A stretch of DNA of 32,118 nt from Lachnospiraceae bacterium (GCA_030536455.1 JAUNPZ010000003.1:1-32118), one strand, 5' to 3'. Shown: positions 24,607-32,118, numbered from the stretch's first letter. The notes: generated from the letters alone by a model not told the origin. A program made the numbers and translations.

Positions 24607-24669
24607 ATCTTAAAAGAAAAAAGGCGTTTTATATTGCAGATTCGTTACTAAAATTATATTTTTATTACC
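24607..24669 (-). promoter_or_regulatory. Activator-dependent promoter and operator repeats of the oxidoreductase operon
   Basis: -10 TAAGAT (24607-24612), no recognisable -35, and two direct repeats on the plus strand: ATTGCAGATTCGTTACT (24633-24649) and ATTATATTTTTATTACC (24653-24669), 20 bp apart. Distances to the -10 and to the start codon equal those at the GH3 promoter. Confidence 0.6.
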
Positions 24670-24687
24670 AGTTTCCAAACAGGACAG

Positions 24688-24722
24688 AAAAAATGCCCCA
24701 TGCCAAACATGGCAAAGGGCAT
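24688..24722 (-). terminator. Rho-independent terminator of the TetR gene
   Basis: Two-part stem ATGCCC/GGGCAT outside TGCCA/TGGCA with a TGTT loop, followed by a run of T on the minus strand. It lies 15 bp past the TetR stop and isolates the oxidoreductase promoter. Confidence 0.85.
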
Positions 24723-24737
24723 GCATATACTTCCAGA

Positions 24738-25253
24738 TTACAGGGCTGCCTGATTCAGCAGCGCCAGACTGTGAATAACCGTATGAAAATCTTCCTCCTT
24801 ATAGACCAGATAAGACTCAAAAATCCCATATATCAAGGCAGTCAGCATCACTTTCTTCTCCAAGTTCTCACGGAACTCCGGATGGAACCGGAAGATCCGT
24901 TCCATCAGACAATCGTGCATCTTATGGATGGCCACATCCATCCTGCTGCCGGAAAATACGATATTAAATAATTCGCTCTGGGATACGAAGGCCTCCGTCA
25001 GCCGGTAGATTCCTTCCTCTTGAAAAAAAATGTCCTGGTCCGGCAGCGTATCCAGACAGTTTTGAATCAGTTCCTCCTCGATAGCCTCCGACAATGCATA
25101 AACATCTGCATAATATCGGTAAAAGGTTGTCTTATTAATCCGGGCCAGGTCCGTCAGCTCCTTTACTGAGATTTTTTCCAGCGGTTTTCTGGCACGCAGC
25201 GTGATAAATGCATTCAAAATACTGCTTTTCGTTTTTTCCGTCCGCTTGTCCAT
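24738..25253 (-). CDS. TetR-family transcriptional regulator
   Basis: A small dimeric repressor-type regulator of 171 residues. The N-terminal helix-turn-helix is seen at ~5-50: KSSILNAFITL, then KISVKELTDLARINKTTFYRYYADVYAL, matching the TetR_N pattern with KTTFYRYY as the recognition helix. The C-terminal ligand domain is unassigned. I start at the ATG at 25253, with GGAGG 5 nt upstream, rather than at 25265 which lacks a ribosome site. It is divergent from glgB and a perfect palindrome lies in between, a probable operator. A strong terminator follows. Whether it also affects the oxidoreductase operon is unknown. Confidence 0.9.
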   Translation of the reverse strand: MDKRTEKTKSSILNAFITLRARKPLEKISVKELTDLARINKTTFYRYYADVYALSEAIEEELIQNCLDTLPDQDIFFQEEGIYRLTEAFVSQSELFNIVFSGSRMDVAIHKMHDCLMERIFRFHPEFRENLEKKVMLTALIYGIFESYLVYKEEDFHTVIHSLALLNQAAL

Positions 25254-25328
25254 CTTATCCTCCATTCTATGCGCGCGTTACCGCACAGTTCATTCTTCTT
25301 TTCTCCGGTTTTGAAACGATTTCCGATA

Positions 25329-25348
25329 AAAGTTGCATATGCAACTTT
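25329..25348. promoter_or_regulatory. Perfect 20-bp palindrome, probable TetR operator
   Basis: AAAGTTGCATATGCAACTTT, a perfect palindrome centred at 25338.5, between the divergent TetR and glgB genes and 16 bp upstream of the glgB -35. Confidence 0.7.
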
Positions 25349-25364
25349 CGCAGCAAAGTGATGA

Positions 25365-25392
25365 TTGTATTTTCCTTTACCTGCATTATAAT
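25365..25392 (+). promoter_or_regulatory. Promoter of the branching enzyme gene
   Basis: -35 TTGTAT (25365-25370), 16-nt spacer, -10 TATAAT (25387-25392). The -10 sits inside a 12-bp palindrome GCATTATAATGC (25383-25394). The glgB start is about 50 bp downstream. Confidence 0.65.
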
Positions 25393-25440
25393 GCTACTTA
25401 GCGAGAAAAACAACTACCGTTGCAAAAAGGAGGATATGCG

Positions 25441-27246
25441 ATGCCAGCTATGGATATGTATGGTTTTTATACCGGGAAGATTTTGGATGCCTATGAATAC
25501 CTCGGCGCTCATAATTCGGAGAGGGGGACGGTTTTCCGTGTGTTTGCGCCCAATGCCGTCAAGGTGAGCGTCATCGGAGATTTCAACCACTGGTCCGAAA
25601 CCCCCATGAAGCAGATTTATGACGGCAACTTTTATGAGTGCTTCTGCCCCTTGGCGCAGCCCGGAATGCGCTACAAGTACCGAATTCTCCAAAGAGACAG
25701 AAGAACCCTTGACCACTGCGACCCCTATGGCTATGGGATGGAGCTCCGCCCTCAGAACGCCTCCTTCATCCGGAATCTCCATGCCTATTCCTTTCAGGAT
25801 AAACACTGGATGGAAAACCGATGTACGCTCATCCAAAAGCCATGCAGCATCTATGAGGTCCATCTTGGCTCCTGGCGCACCAATCCGGAATCGGAAAACG
25901 GCTGGTTCTCCTACCGGGAGCTGGCAGACCGGCTCATCCCCTATGTGCTGGAAAACGGATACTCGTATATCGAAATTATGCCCTTGTGCGAATACCCCTG
26001 CGATGAATCCTGGGGCTATCAGGCGGTAAGCTTTTACAGCCCCACCTCCCGCTACGGCGAGATGGACGGCTTGAAATATCTGGTGGACCAGTGCCATCAG
26101 CATGAAATCGGCGTGATTCTGGACTTTGCTCCGGTACATTTTGCCGTGGATGATTACGGGCTGGCCGGCTTCGACGGGACGCCCCTTTATGAATATCCTC
26201 ACCCGGACGCGGCCTACAACCAGTGGGGCAGCAAGAACTTCGCCCATTCCAGAGGCGAGGTGAAAACCTACCTCCAGTCCTCTGTGATGTACTGGCTGAA
26301 GGAGTATCATTTTGACGGAATCCGGGTGGATGCGGTCAGCAATCTGATTTACTGGCAGGGCAATCCGGAGCGGGGCGTGAACCAGGGCGCCGTCAGCTTT
26401 CTCAGGTACATGAATCAGGAAATCAAAAAAATCCTTCCGGAGGTACTTCTGATTGCGGAGGACTCCACCGCATATCCCAATGTGACGAAACCGGTATCTG
26501 AGGGCGGGCTTGGCTTTGATTACAAGTGGGATATGGGATGGATGAACGACACCCTTTCTTATCTGCAGGAAAACCCGGCGGACCGGGTCCGGGACGCGCA
26601 CCGGCTTACCTTTTCCATGGATTATTTTTATTCCGAGCGGTTCCTTCTGCCCCTTTCTCACGATGAGGTGGTTCATGGGAAGGCTTCTATCCTGCAGAAG
26701 ATGAACGGCTCCGGCGAAGATAAATTTCTTCAGGCGAAGGCGCTCTATATGTATATGTACGCACATCCAGGAAAGAAATTAAATTTTATGGGAAATGAGC
26801 TGGGGCAGCTTCGGGAATGGGATGAAAAACGGGAGCAGGACTGGGGGCTTGCGGCCTGCCCGAAGCACCATGACTTCCAGCAGTTTATGATACGCCTCAA
26901 TCAGCTCTATGCCTCCTGCCCGGCTCTGTACGAAAAGGACTACGAGCCGGAAGGCTTTGCGTGGCTGGACACCGCCCAAAGCGGCCATGCTGTCTTTTCC
27001 TTTTTAAGGAAAAGCAGATTGCAGACCATCCTGGCTGTATTTAATTTTTCTGACCAAGACCTGCCGGATTATGCCCTTACGCTTCCGGCTCGCTGCAGGG
27101 CAGTTCTCCTTCTGGACAGCAGCACGCTCATTCTCTGCCATGAAAAATCCGACTTCCGATTGGAGACCAGCAGAAAAAACAGGCTCTCCATCCCCATCGG
27201 ACGCTTTTCAGCCCGATATTATCAGATAGAAAGCCTGATTTCTTAA
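25441..27246 (+). CDS. glgB: 1,4-alpha-glucan branching enzyme (GH13)
   Basis: Makes alpha-1,6 branches in glycogen or starch-like glucan. A CBM48-like N-terminal domain (~20-110, with VFRVFAPNAVKVSVIGDFNHW) precedes the GH13 barrel: region I DFAPVHFAVDD (228-238), nucleophile Asp297 in GIRVDAVSN, acid/base Glu340 in LLIAEDST and transition-state Asp408 in LPLSHDEVVHGK. NFMGNELGQLREWDE (448-462) is typical of GlgB. It has 601 residues, at the short end for the family because the extra N-terminal module is absent. The ATG at 25441 has AAGGAGG 7 nt upstream; the slightly longer frame would need a TTG. No glgC, glgA or glgP is adjacent. It is divergent from the TetR gene, which may regulate it. 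Confidence 0.93.
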   Translation: MPAMDMYGFYTGKILDAYEYLGAHNSERGTVFRVFAPNAVKVSVIGDFNHWSETPMKQIYDGNFYECFCPLAQPGMRYKYRILQRDRRTLDHCDPYGYGMELRPQNASFIRNLHAYSFQDKHWMENRCTLIQKPCSIYEVHLGSWRTNPESENGWFSYRELADRLIPYVLENGYSYIEIMPLCEYPCDESWGYQAVSFYSPTSRYGEMDGLKYLVDQCHQHEIGVILDFAPVHFAVDDYGLAGFDGTPLYEYPHPDAAYNQWGSKNFAHSRGEVKTYLQSSVMYWLKEYHFDGIRVDAVSNLIYWQGNPERGVNQGAVSFLRYMNQEIKKILPEVLLIAEDSTAYPNVTKPVSEGGLGFDYKWDMGWMNDTLSYLQENPADRVRDAHRLTFSMDYFYSERFLLPLSHDEVVHGKASILQKMNGSGEDKFLQAKALYMYMYAHPGKKLNFMGNELGQLREWDEKREQDWGLAACPKHHDFQQFMIRLNQLYASCPALYEKDYEPEGFAWLDTAQSGHAVFSFLRKSRLQTILAVFNFSDQDLPDYALTLPARCRAVLLLDSSTLILCHEKSDFRLETSRKNRLSIPIGRFSARYYQIESLIS

Positions 27247-27267
27247 TTCTTTTTTACAAAACCTCTC

Positions 27268-28446
27268 TTACTCGCTCCGCAGCGCATCAATGGGATTCAG
27301 CTTCGCCGCCCGGCTGGCCGGCATGTATCCGAAGATCAGGCCGATTCCCACCGACACGCTGAAGGAAATGATGACCGCGATGGGGGTAGGGGATGCCGAA
27401 ATCCCCATCAGCCCGCCAATCAGTCCGGTGGCCCCGGCTCCTAAAAGGATGCCGATGATGCCGCCGATGGAGCTGGTGACCGCCGCCTCGATGACAAACT
27501 GCTGCATGATCGTTCCCCGTCTGGCTCCCAGGGATTTTCGGATTCCGATTTCCCTGGTCCGCTCGGTGACGGACACCAGCATGATATTCATAACGCCCAC
27601 TCCGGCCACCAGAAGGGAGATTCCGGCGATTCCGCCCAGCATGGCGGACATCATGCCAATCTGCTCATTTAAGGACTCCAGCATCTCGCTGTTGGCCCTC
27701 ACCCGGTACAAATCCTCGTCCTTATAGATTTCATAAAGGAACTTTTCCAGAAGAGTCTTGCAGGCATCCGTCTCATCCACATCCGCGGTTCCGAAGATGT
27801 AGCTGCTGATATCCGCCGTCCCCGCTAATTTGGCCGCCGTGGTATAGGGCATCCACAAGAAATCGTCCGTTCCGCCCTCCTCCAGCTCCTCCTCGTCCTG
27901 ACGCTCCGCCACGCCCACGATTCGAAAGGCATTTCCGTTCACCTTGATGGTTTCGCCCAGCGCCTTCTCACTGCTCCCATACAGCTCCTGGGCCACATAA
28001 GCGCCGGCCACGCACACCTTGTTCCGGGCGGTAATATCCGCATACTGGATATTCCGCCCCAGCTCCAGCTCGTAGCCCTTTAAATCCAGATATTCCTCGC
28101 TGTAGCCTCCTACGGAGGTGGAGGTCAGGGAATCCGTTCCGTTTTTTAAGGTGGCGTTTACGGTTACATTGGGCGTCATCTGGGCAAAATGGTCCCGGTT
28201 CTCCTCATAAAAGCCGTACATATCCTCCACGCTGACCGCGCGGGTGTTCAGATTCGTCAGCCGGACGGTCATCTGATTCACGCCCATGCTGGCAAAGCTC
28301 TCCACCACCGAAGACATATATCCATTGACCAGGCTCACCAGAATGATCACCGAGGCCACGCCGATGATGATGCCCAGCATGGTTAAAAAGGAGCGCATTT
28401 TATTGCTCCAGATACTTTTTACCGCCAGTTTAAAGGATTGCAGCAT
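27268..28446 (-). CDS. MacB/FtsX-type ABC permease
   Basis: Membrane subunit of a MacAB-like exporter. The MacB layout is clear: MRSFLTMLGIIIGVASVI opens membrane helix 1 (~18-40), a large extracytoplasmic domain (~45-265) follows, then three helices near the C-terminus (~268-292, 318-345, 350-375). The cytoplasmic motif VTERTREIGIRKSLGARRG that couples to the ATPase is conserved, as is the ending PASRAAKLNPIDALRSE. It overlaps the ATPase gene by 17 bp and is last in the operon. Such pumps export peptides, lipids or drugs by mechanical transmission; the cargo is unknown. It ends 21 bp from the convergent glgB stop, with no obvious hairpin. Confidence 0.93.
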   Translation of the reverse strand: MLQSFKLAVKSIWSNKMRSFLTMLGIIIGVASVIILVSLVNGYMSSVVESFASMGVNQMTVRLTNLNTRAVSVEDMYGFYEENRDHFAQMTPNVTVNATLKNGTDSLTSTSVGGYSEEYLDLKGYELELGRNIQYADITARNKVCVAGAYVAQELYGSSEKALGETIKVNGNAFRIVGVAERQDEEELEEGGTDDFLWMPYTTAAKLAGTADISSYIFGTADVDETDACKTLLEKFLYEIYKDEDLYRVRANSEMLESLNEQIGMMSAMLGGIAGISLLVAGVGVMNIMLVSVTERTREIGIRKSLGARRGTIMQQFVIEAAVTSSIGGIIGILLGAGATGLIGGLMGISASPTPIAVIISFSVSVGIGLIFGYMPASRAAKLNPIDALRSE

Positions 28447-29140
28447 AGTCTTTCACATCTCCGTCAAAATTAATCCTGCCATCGTGAATCCGCACCACCC
28501 GCCTGGCCTCCAGGGCTATGGAGCTGTCGTGAGTAATCATCACGATGGTATTTCCCTCTTCATTCAGTTGCTTTAAAAAATTCAGCACCTCCCGGCTGGT
28601 TCTGGAATCCAGGGCGCCGGTGGGCTCATCCGCCAGAATCAGGGAAGGATTTCCCGCCAATGCCCTGGCAATGGAAACCCGCTGCTGCTGGCCGCCGGAA
28701 AGCTGGGATGGCATGCTCTTCCATTTTTCCTTTAAGCCCACCCGCTCCAGGGAAGCCAGCGCCCGCTCCTTCCGCTCCTGAGCCGCCACGCCCGCGTACA
28801 GCAGAGGCAGCTCCACATTCTCCAGCAGATTCAGCTTGGGGAGCAAATTATACTGCTGGAAGATAAAGCCGATCATCTTGTTCCGGATTTCGGCCAGCTC
28901 ATCATCGGACATATCGCTTACGTCCTCGCCGCCCAGATCATATTCGCCGGAGGTGGGGACGTCCAGGGCTCCGATTATGTTCATCAGGGTCGATTTTCCG
29001 CTTCCGGACTTTCCTACAATGGCCACAAACTCCCCCCGGCAGATGGTGAGGGAGATGCCGTCCGTGGCGCGGACCTCCTCCTCCCCCATCTGATAGATTT
29101 TATGGATATCCTTCAATTCGATCAACGGTTCTCTGCTCAT
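28430..29140 (-). CDS. MacB-type ABC exporter ATPase
   Basis: Energises the adjacent FtsX/MacB permease. Motifs: Walker [11 protein letters not shown]-loop [20 protein letters not shown] (the MacB/LolD pattern), signature LSGGQQQR, Walker [14 protein letters not shown] and switch His in MITHDSS. About 236 residues, the usual size. The ATG at 29140 forms TGATG with the stop of the upstream fusion protein; an in-frame GTG at 29143 directly before it is an alternative start, and GGGAGG serves either. It overlaps the permease start by 17 bp, so the three export genes are tightly coupled. Confidence 0.95.
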   Translation of the reverse strand: MSREPLIELKDIHKIYQMGEEEVRATDGISLTICRGEFVAIVGKSGSGKSTLMNIIGALDVPTSGEYDLGGEDVSDMSDDELAEIRNKMIGFIFQQYNLLPKLNLLENVELPLLYAGVAAQERKERALASLERVGLKEKWKSMPSQLSGGQQQRVSIARALAGNPSLILADEPTGALDSRTSREVLNFLKQLNEEGNTIVMITHDSSIALEARRVVRIHDGRINFDGDVKDYAAIL

Positions 29141-30915
29141 CACGGTCTTCCTCCCTGGCTGCCGGAACCTCCGCTCCTGTTTCCGCCGCCGGAACCTCCG
29201 GGACCTCCTGCAGGCGCCGCACCTCCTGCCGCCGGACCGCCGTCCATCGGCGCTCCCATCTGGACTCCCGGCATCATCATGAATGTGTCGGATTTCGAGG
29301 ATTTGCTCACATATACCTCCTGGCCTTCCTCCAGACCGCTTGCAATCTCCACATAATCCTCACTAATCAATCCGGTTTCCACCTCCACGGCCCGGAATCC
29401 TGCGGGAACCGCACCGTCTGCTTCCGTTACCGTGTCATCCTTTACATAGACCAGATTGCCCCGCATCAGGGAATCCACCGGAACCGAAAGGGTATCCTCA
29501 GCCTGCTCCAGGATGATCACGCCGTCCACATTCATGCCGGGCAGGAGACCGTCGGAGCTTTCCATGGTTACCGTCACCGGATAGTTGGTCACGCCGTTGG
29601 AGGCCGAGCTTTCCAGGCTTACATTGGTGACCGTCCCGGTAAAGGTCTGCCCCTCTGCGGCGTCGGCCGTCACCTGCACCGTCTGTCCCACCTGTACCTT
29701 CTGGATGTCCAGCTCGTCAATCCACATCTCAAAGGTCAGGGCGGATAAATCATAAATCACTGCCATGGTGGTGCCGCTGCCGCTGTTTTTGCTGATATTG
29801 TCTCCCTGCTTGGCGGTTTTGGTAATCACCTGACCGGAGATGGGAGCTGTGATGGTATAATTCTCGTAAGAATCCTGGGTGGAATCCACCTTGTTCTGAG
29901 CTGTTTCCAGGCTTTCCTTCGCCTTATCCACGGAATCCGAGTAATTCTTTAACAGCTTTTCCGCCGATTTCGCTGTCATCCGGAAAATCGGGGTTCCCTT
30001 TGTGATGTAGCTTCCTTCATTTACCAGAAGGGCCTCCACCTCCACATTGGAATCCAGCTCGGCGCTCATCACCGTGTCCACCTTTGCCTCAAAATCCGCC
30101 TCCGATGCCGACAGGCAGTCACCAATGGCGGCAGTCGCTGCCGTTTCCGTGGTCAGACCGCCCGGATTGGCCGCCTCGATGGTGACCTGACGGACCAGGG
30201 TGCCTCCGGTCAGCGCCTCTTCCCGCTCGCTGACTGCGGTTACGATTCCATTGACCTGCTCTCCGGTATCGGTAAGAGTCAGCACCGCCGGGCTTCCCGG
30301 CGCAATCACCGCCGCCTCACCAGAAAGGAAGGGCAGGCGGATTTCCATCGTCAGGTCATCATAGATATCGCAGATTTTCGTATTAGCCCCCACCTTGTCT
30401 CCGACATCGATGTACAGTTCCTTAATGAATCCGGATTTGGTCGCCTTGTAGGTGTTTCCGCTGATTTCCGCCTGGATTTCACCGTAATCCGACTGGGCAT
30501 CTGACAGACTTTCCTGGGCTCTGGCCAGAGAATTGTTCGCGGACTGAATCTCCGACTCCATGGAGGTGGCGTCAATCTGATACAGAATCTGCCCCTTCTC
30601 CACCTGGTCGCCCTCCTCGAAATCCGCCAGCGCCACCTCGCCCTCCACCAGGGAGGTGATGGTATAGGTATCCTTCGGCTCCAAGGTTCCGGAGGAGGAA
30701 AGCTGGGAGGCAATATCCCGCCGTTCCACCTTCGCCGTTGTCTGCGCCTGGGTTTTGGCCGATGTCTGCCGGCTCTCCTGCATCCTGCGATAGCCCATCC
30801 ATCCGCCCGCCGCTGCCAGGATCAGCACAGCGGCCGCCGCCATCCACTTCTTTTTTCTCCGTTTCATTCTCCGTTCCGCTTTGGATGATGCCTTTTCCTC
30901 ACTCTGTTTCCACAT
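29140..30915 (-). CDS. Membrane-fusion (MacA/HlyD-like) adaptor with two lipoyl modules
   Basis: Periplasmic-adaptor-type partner of the MacB pump, anchored by one helix (~24-41) after a Lys/Arg-rich head. At 591 residues it is far longer than MacA (~370). I see two barrel-sandwich/coiled-coil modules: the first with SLVEGEVALADFEEGDQVEKGQILYQID, a coiled coil (~118-150) and TKSGFIKELYIDVGDKV; the second with NVEVEALLVNEGSYITKGTPIFRM, a coiled coil (~315-350) and TAPISGQVITKTAKQGDNI. A beta-barrel (~395-470) and membrane-proximal part follow, ending in a Gly/Pro/Met-rich tail (~545-591). GGAGG overlaps the stop of the upstream SLH gene. In a Gram-positive cell such adaptors act outside the membrane. 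Confidence 0.9.
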   Translation of the reverse strand: MWKQSEEKASSKAERRMKRRKKKWMAAAAVLILAAAGGWMGYRRMQESRQTSAKTQAQTTAKVERRDIASQLSSSGTLEPKDTYTITSLVEGEVALADFEEGDQVEKGQILYQIDATSMESEIQSANNSLARAQESLSDAQSDYGEIQAEISGNTYKATKSGFIKELYIDVGDKVGANTKICDIYDDLTMEIRLPFLSGEAAVIAPGSPAVLTLTDTGEQVNGIVTAVSEREEALTGGTLVRQVTIEAANPGGLTTETAATAAIGDCLSASEADFEAKVDTVMSAELDSNVEVEALLVNEGSYITKGTPIFRMTAKSAEKLLKNYSDSVDKAKESLETAQNKVDSTQDSYENYTITAPISGQVITKTAKQGDNISKNSGSGTTMAVIYDLSALTFEMWIDELDIQKVQVGQTVQVTADAAEGQTFTGTVTNVSLESSASNGVTNYPVTVTMESSDGLLPGMNVDGVIILEQAEDTLSVPVDSLMRGNLVYVKDDTVTEADGAVPAGFRAVEVETGLISEDYVEIASGLEEGQEVYVSKSSKSDTFMMMPGVQMGAPMDGGPAAGGAAPAGGPGGSGGGNRSGGSGSQGGRP

Positions 30916-30920
30916 ATCCG

Positions 30921-32030
30921 CTAATCCTCCAAAAAGTCCGTTACCTGATAGGTCACTGCGCCGTCCTCATTCTCCGAGGAACCGCTGCAGACCAGAACCA
31001 CCTCGTCTCCCACCTCCACGGTTCCGTAGATGGAAAATGCAAACTGTAAATCAGAAGAATTCAGACTGCATTCGTACTCCTCGCCGTCCTCCGTGGTCAG
31101 GGTGACAGCCGTAGGGGTCAGCACCTCCGAAGACTTGTAATAGATGTTGGTGATTTCTCCCTGCAGCACCGTCTTTCCCGTGGTTTCACTGCCCTCCGGG
31201 GTATAAATCCACACCGTCTTTGAGGTGGAGTTATAATACATGACCGCATAGCCGTAATCCTCCAGCATCGCCTTCACATTTGCCTTGGTGCATGGCTCGC
31301 CGTCCATATAAAAGCTGGCCTTGTCGATATCGAAGGGAAGCTTCGATGACACGGAGCCGATTTTCTTCACTACATAAGGCCCCTTCACCGAGGTATCCAG
31401 CATCTCCAGGGGATTGATTTCCCCATCGGTGCTTAAGGTCAGGTCCATGATGGAGCCGTAAATGTTCTGGGACCCCTTGGCCGGTGTCTTCAGCAGATTG
31501 TAGAGCAGGTTCAGGCAGTTATCCTCCGTCAGAATCTCCTCGGACTGAATCCACTCCAGATTCTCATTCAGCTCCAGATAGCTGTATTTTGCCATCCGGC
31601 TTCCGCTCTGGTCCCCGGCAAAATCCTCATCGGTATAGCCAAGCAGGGCCAGTACCGCCCGGACCGCGTCCTTCAGGGTGACGGACTCCTCCGGACGAAA
31701 CATCCCTCCCAGATATCCTTTCATCCAGCCCTGTCTGGCCGCGATGCGGATATGGGGCGCATATGCGCTGTCTGCCGGAACATCGGCAAACACGGACACG
31801 CTGCTGGCATCTGCAACCGTGCTGCGGTACTCCGAAGCCCGCACCAGCATCGCGGCAAACTCGGCCCTGCTGATAAAGCGACTGCCATCTGACGGATTCA
31901 TAATTCCGGTCAGCTCCATCACCCGCTTTCTTAAATCATATGTACTTTCCGACGCCTGCGCCGTCACCGGGCACAGGGAAGCTGCCGTAACCGCAGCCAG
32001 CGCCAGACAGCATCCTCTCATTCTGTTCAT
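30921..32030 (-). CDS. Secreted SLH-domain protein of the export operon
   Basis: An exported wall-associated protein. The signal peptide (~1-26) ends TAQA|SES. Residues ~30-140 look like S-layer homology modules: FISRAEFAAMLVRAS, VFADVPADSAYAPHIRIAARQGWMKGYLGGMFRPEESVTLKDAVRAVLALLGY, which bind secondary wall polymer. The remaining ~230 residues are Thr/Ser/Asp-rich and beta-like with no domain that I recognise; repeated patterns are VLQGEITNIYY and GTVEVGDEVVLVCSG. AGGAGG lies 5 nt before the ATG. The gene is 5 bp ahead of the fusion-protein gene and heads the operon, so it may couple the pump to the cell wall; this role is inference. Confidence 0.88.
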   Translation of the reverse strand: MNRMRGCCLALAAVTAASLCPVTAQASESTYDLRKRVMELTGIMNPSDGSRFISRAEFAAMLVRASEYRSTVADASSVSVFADVPADSAYAPHIRIAARQGWMKGYLGGMFRPEESVTLKDAVRAVLALLGYTDEDFAGDQSGSRMAKYSYLELNENLEWIQSEEILTEDNCLNLLYNLLKTPAKGSQNIYGSIMDLTLSTDGEINPLEMLDTSVKGPYVVKKIGSVSSKLPFDIDKASFYMDGEPCTKANVKAMLEDYGYAVMYYNSTSKTVWIYTPEGSETTGKTVLQGEITNIYYKSSEVLTPTAVTLTTEDGEEYECSLNSSDLQFAFSIYGTVEVGDEVVLVCSGSSENEDGAVTYQVTDFLED

Positions 32031-32062
32031 GGTGGCCTCCTAATTATTTTTTAATCTTCCAC

Positions 32063-32103
32063 AGTCTAACATCGTTTTGTGTTCATTCTGTGTTTATTCT
32101 GTG
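32063..32103 (-). promoter_or_regulatory. Promoter of the SLH-MacAB operon with 11-bp direct repeats
   Basis: Plus-strand octamers GTTTTGTG (32074-32081), ATTCTGTG (32085-32092) and ATTCTGTG (32096-32103) repeat every 11 bp. A possible extended -10 TGTTAGACT (minus strand, TAGACT at 32063-32068) has its -35 position inside the array. This fits an OmpR-family activator. Confidence 0.5.
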
Positions 32104-32118
32104 ATTCTTTTCGGGATT

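Noticed and set aside
25414..26766. 450-residue open frame on the minus strand
   Set aside because: It lies wholly opposite glgB, whose catalytic motifs are intact, and its composition is that of an antisense shadow.
25441..27246. A glycogen operon
   Set aside because: Only the branching enzyme is present; no glgC, glgA, glgD or glgP is adjacent.
1..32118. Mobile element, prophage, CRISPR array, tRNA or rRNA
   Set aside because: No transposase, integrase or phage gene, no regular spacer array and no RNA gene signature was found on either strand.

Overview
The window looks like a chromosomal segment of an anaerobic gut Firmicute of the Lachnospiraceae/Clostridium cluster XIVa type (an inference from gene content and style, not a database result). 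Supporting signs are strong AGGAGG ribosome binding sites, moderate GC, a GPH-type sugar symporter, clostridial old-yellow-enzyme/4Fe-4S oxidoreductase, S-layer homology domains, a Gram-positive TepA-like protease and a cation-coupled phosphate operon. I see no rRNA, tRNA, CRISPR array, insertion sequence or prophage. Almost every gene is on the minus strand; only the AraC regulator (19783-20973) and glgB (25441-27246) are on plus.

Left part (1-8650): a TepA/ClpP-like serine protease and a membrane-bound XRE regulator; a stand-alone citrate synthase with its own extended -10 promoter and two candidate terminators; a membrane-anchored SH3b x4 NlpC/P60 wall hydrolase; and a three-gene ABC importer (lipoprotein, permease, ATPase) of the TrpXYZ-like family with a good sigma-A promoter and possible operator palindromes.

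Middle (8650-16100): a phosphate-type operon, Na/Pi cotransporter-PhoU fusion then PhoB-like regulator then PhoR-like kinase, preceded by four TTTACAT elements in an 11-bp register that resemble a Firmicute Pho box. Upstream of it is a four-gene operon with its own TTGACG-17-TATCCT promoter: PgsA-like CDP-alcohol phosphatidyltransferase, GNAT acetyltransferase, transglutaminase-fold protein and membrane-dipeptidase-like enzyme.

The most interesting block is 16197-24669: esterase and GH3 glycosidase (minus), a divergent AraC regulator (plus), then a GPH symporter and an OYE/4Fe-4S/FAD enoate-reductase-like enzyme (minus). The GH3 promoter and the oxidoreductase promoter carry the same pair of 17-bp direct repeats at the same distance from the -10 and from the start codon, and a further repeat overlaps the AraC gene's own promoter. 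The esterase and the GH3 enzyme also end in a related tail of about 85 residues. I propose that this is one AraC-controlled pathway that imports a glycoside, removes sugar and acyl groups, and reduces an unsaturated aglycone. Function and substrate are not proven.

Right part (24688-32118): a TetR regulator divergent from an isolated glycogen branching enzyme, with a perfect 20-bp palindrome between them, then a MacAB-like export operon (SLH-domain wall protein, double-module membrane-fusion protein, ATPase, FtsX/MacB permease). Its promoter, at the right edge, carries 11-bp direct repeats typical of an OmpR-family response regulator site. No gene-free stretch exceeds 300 bases.
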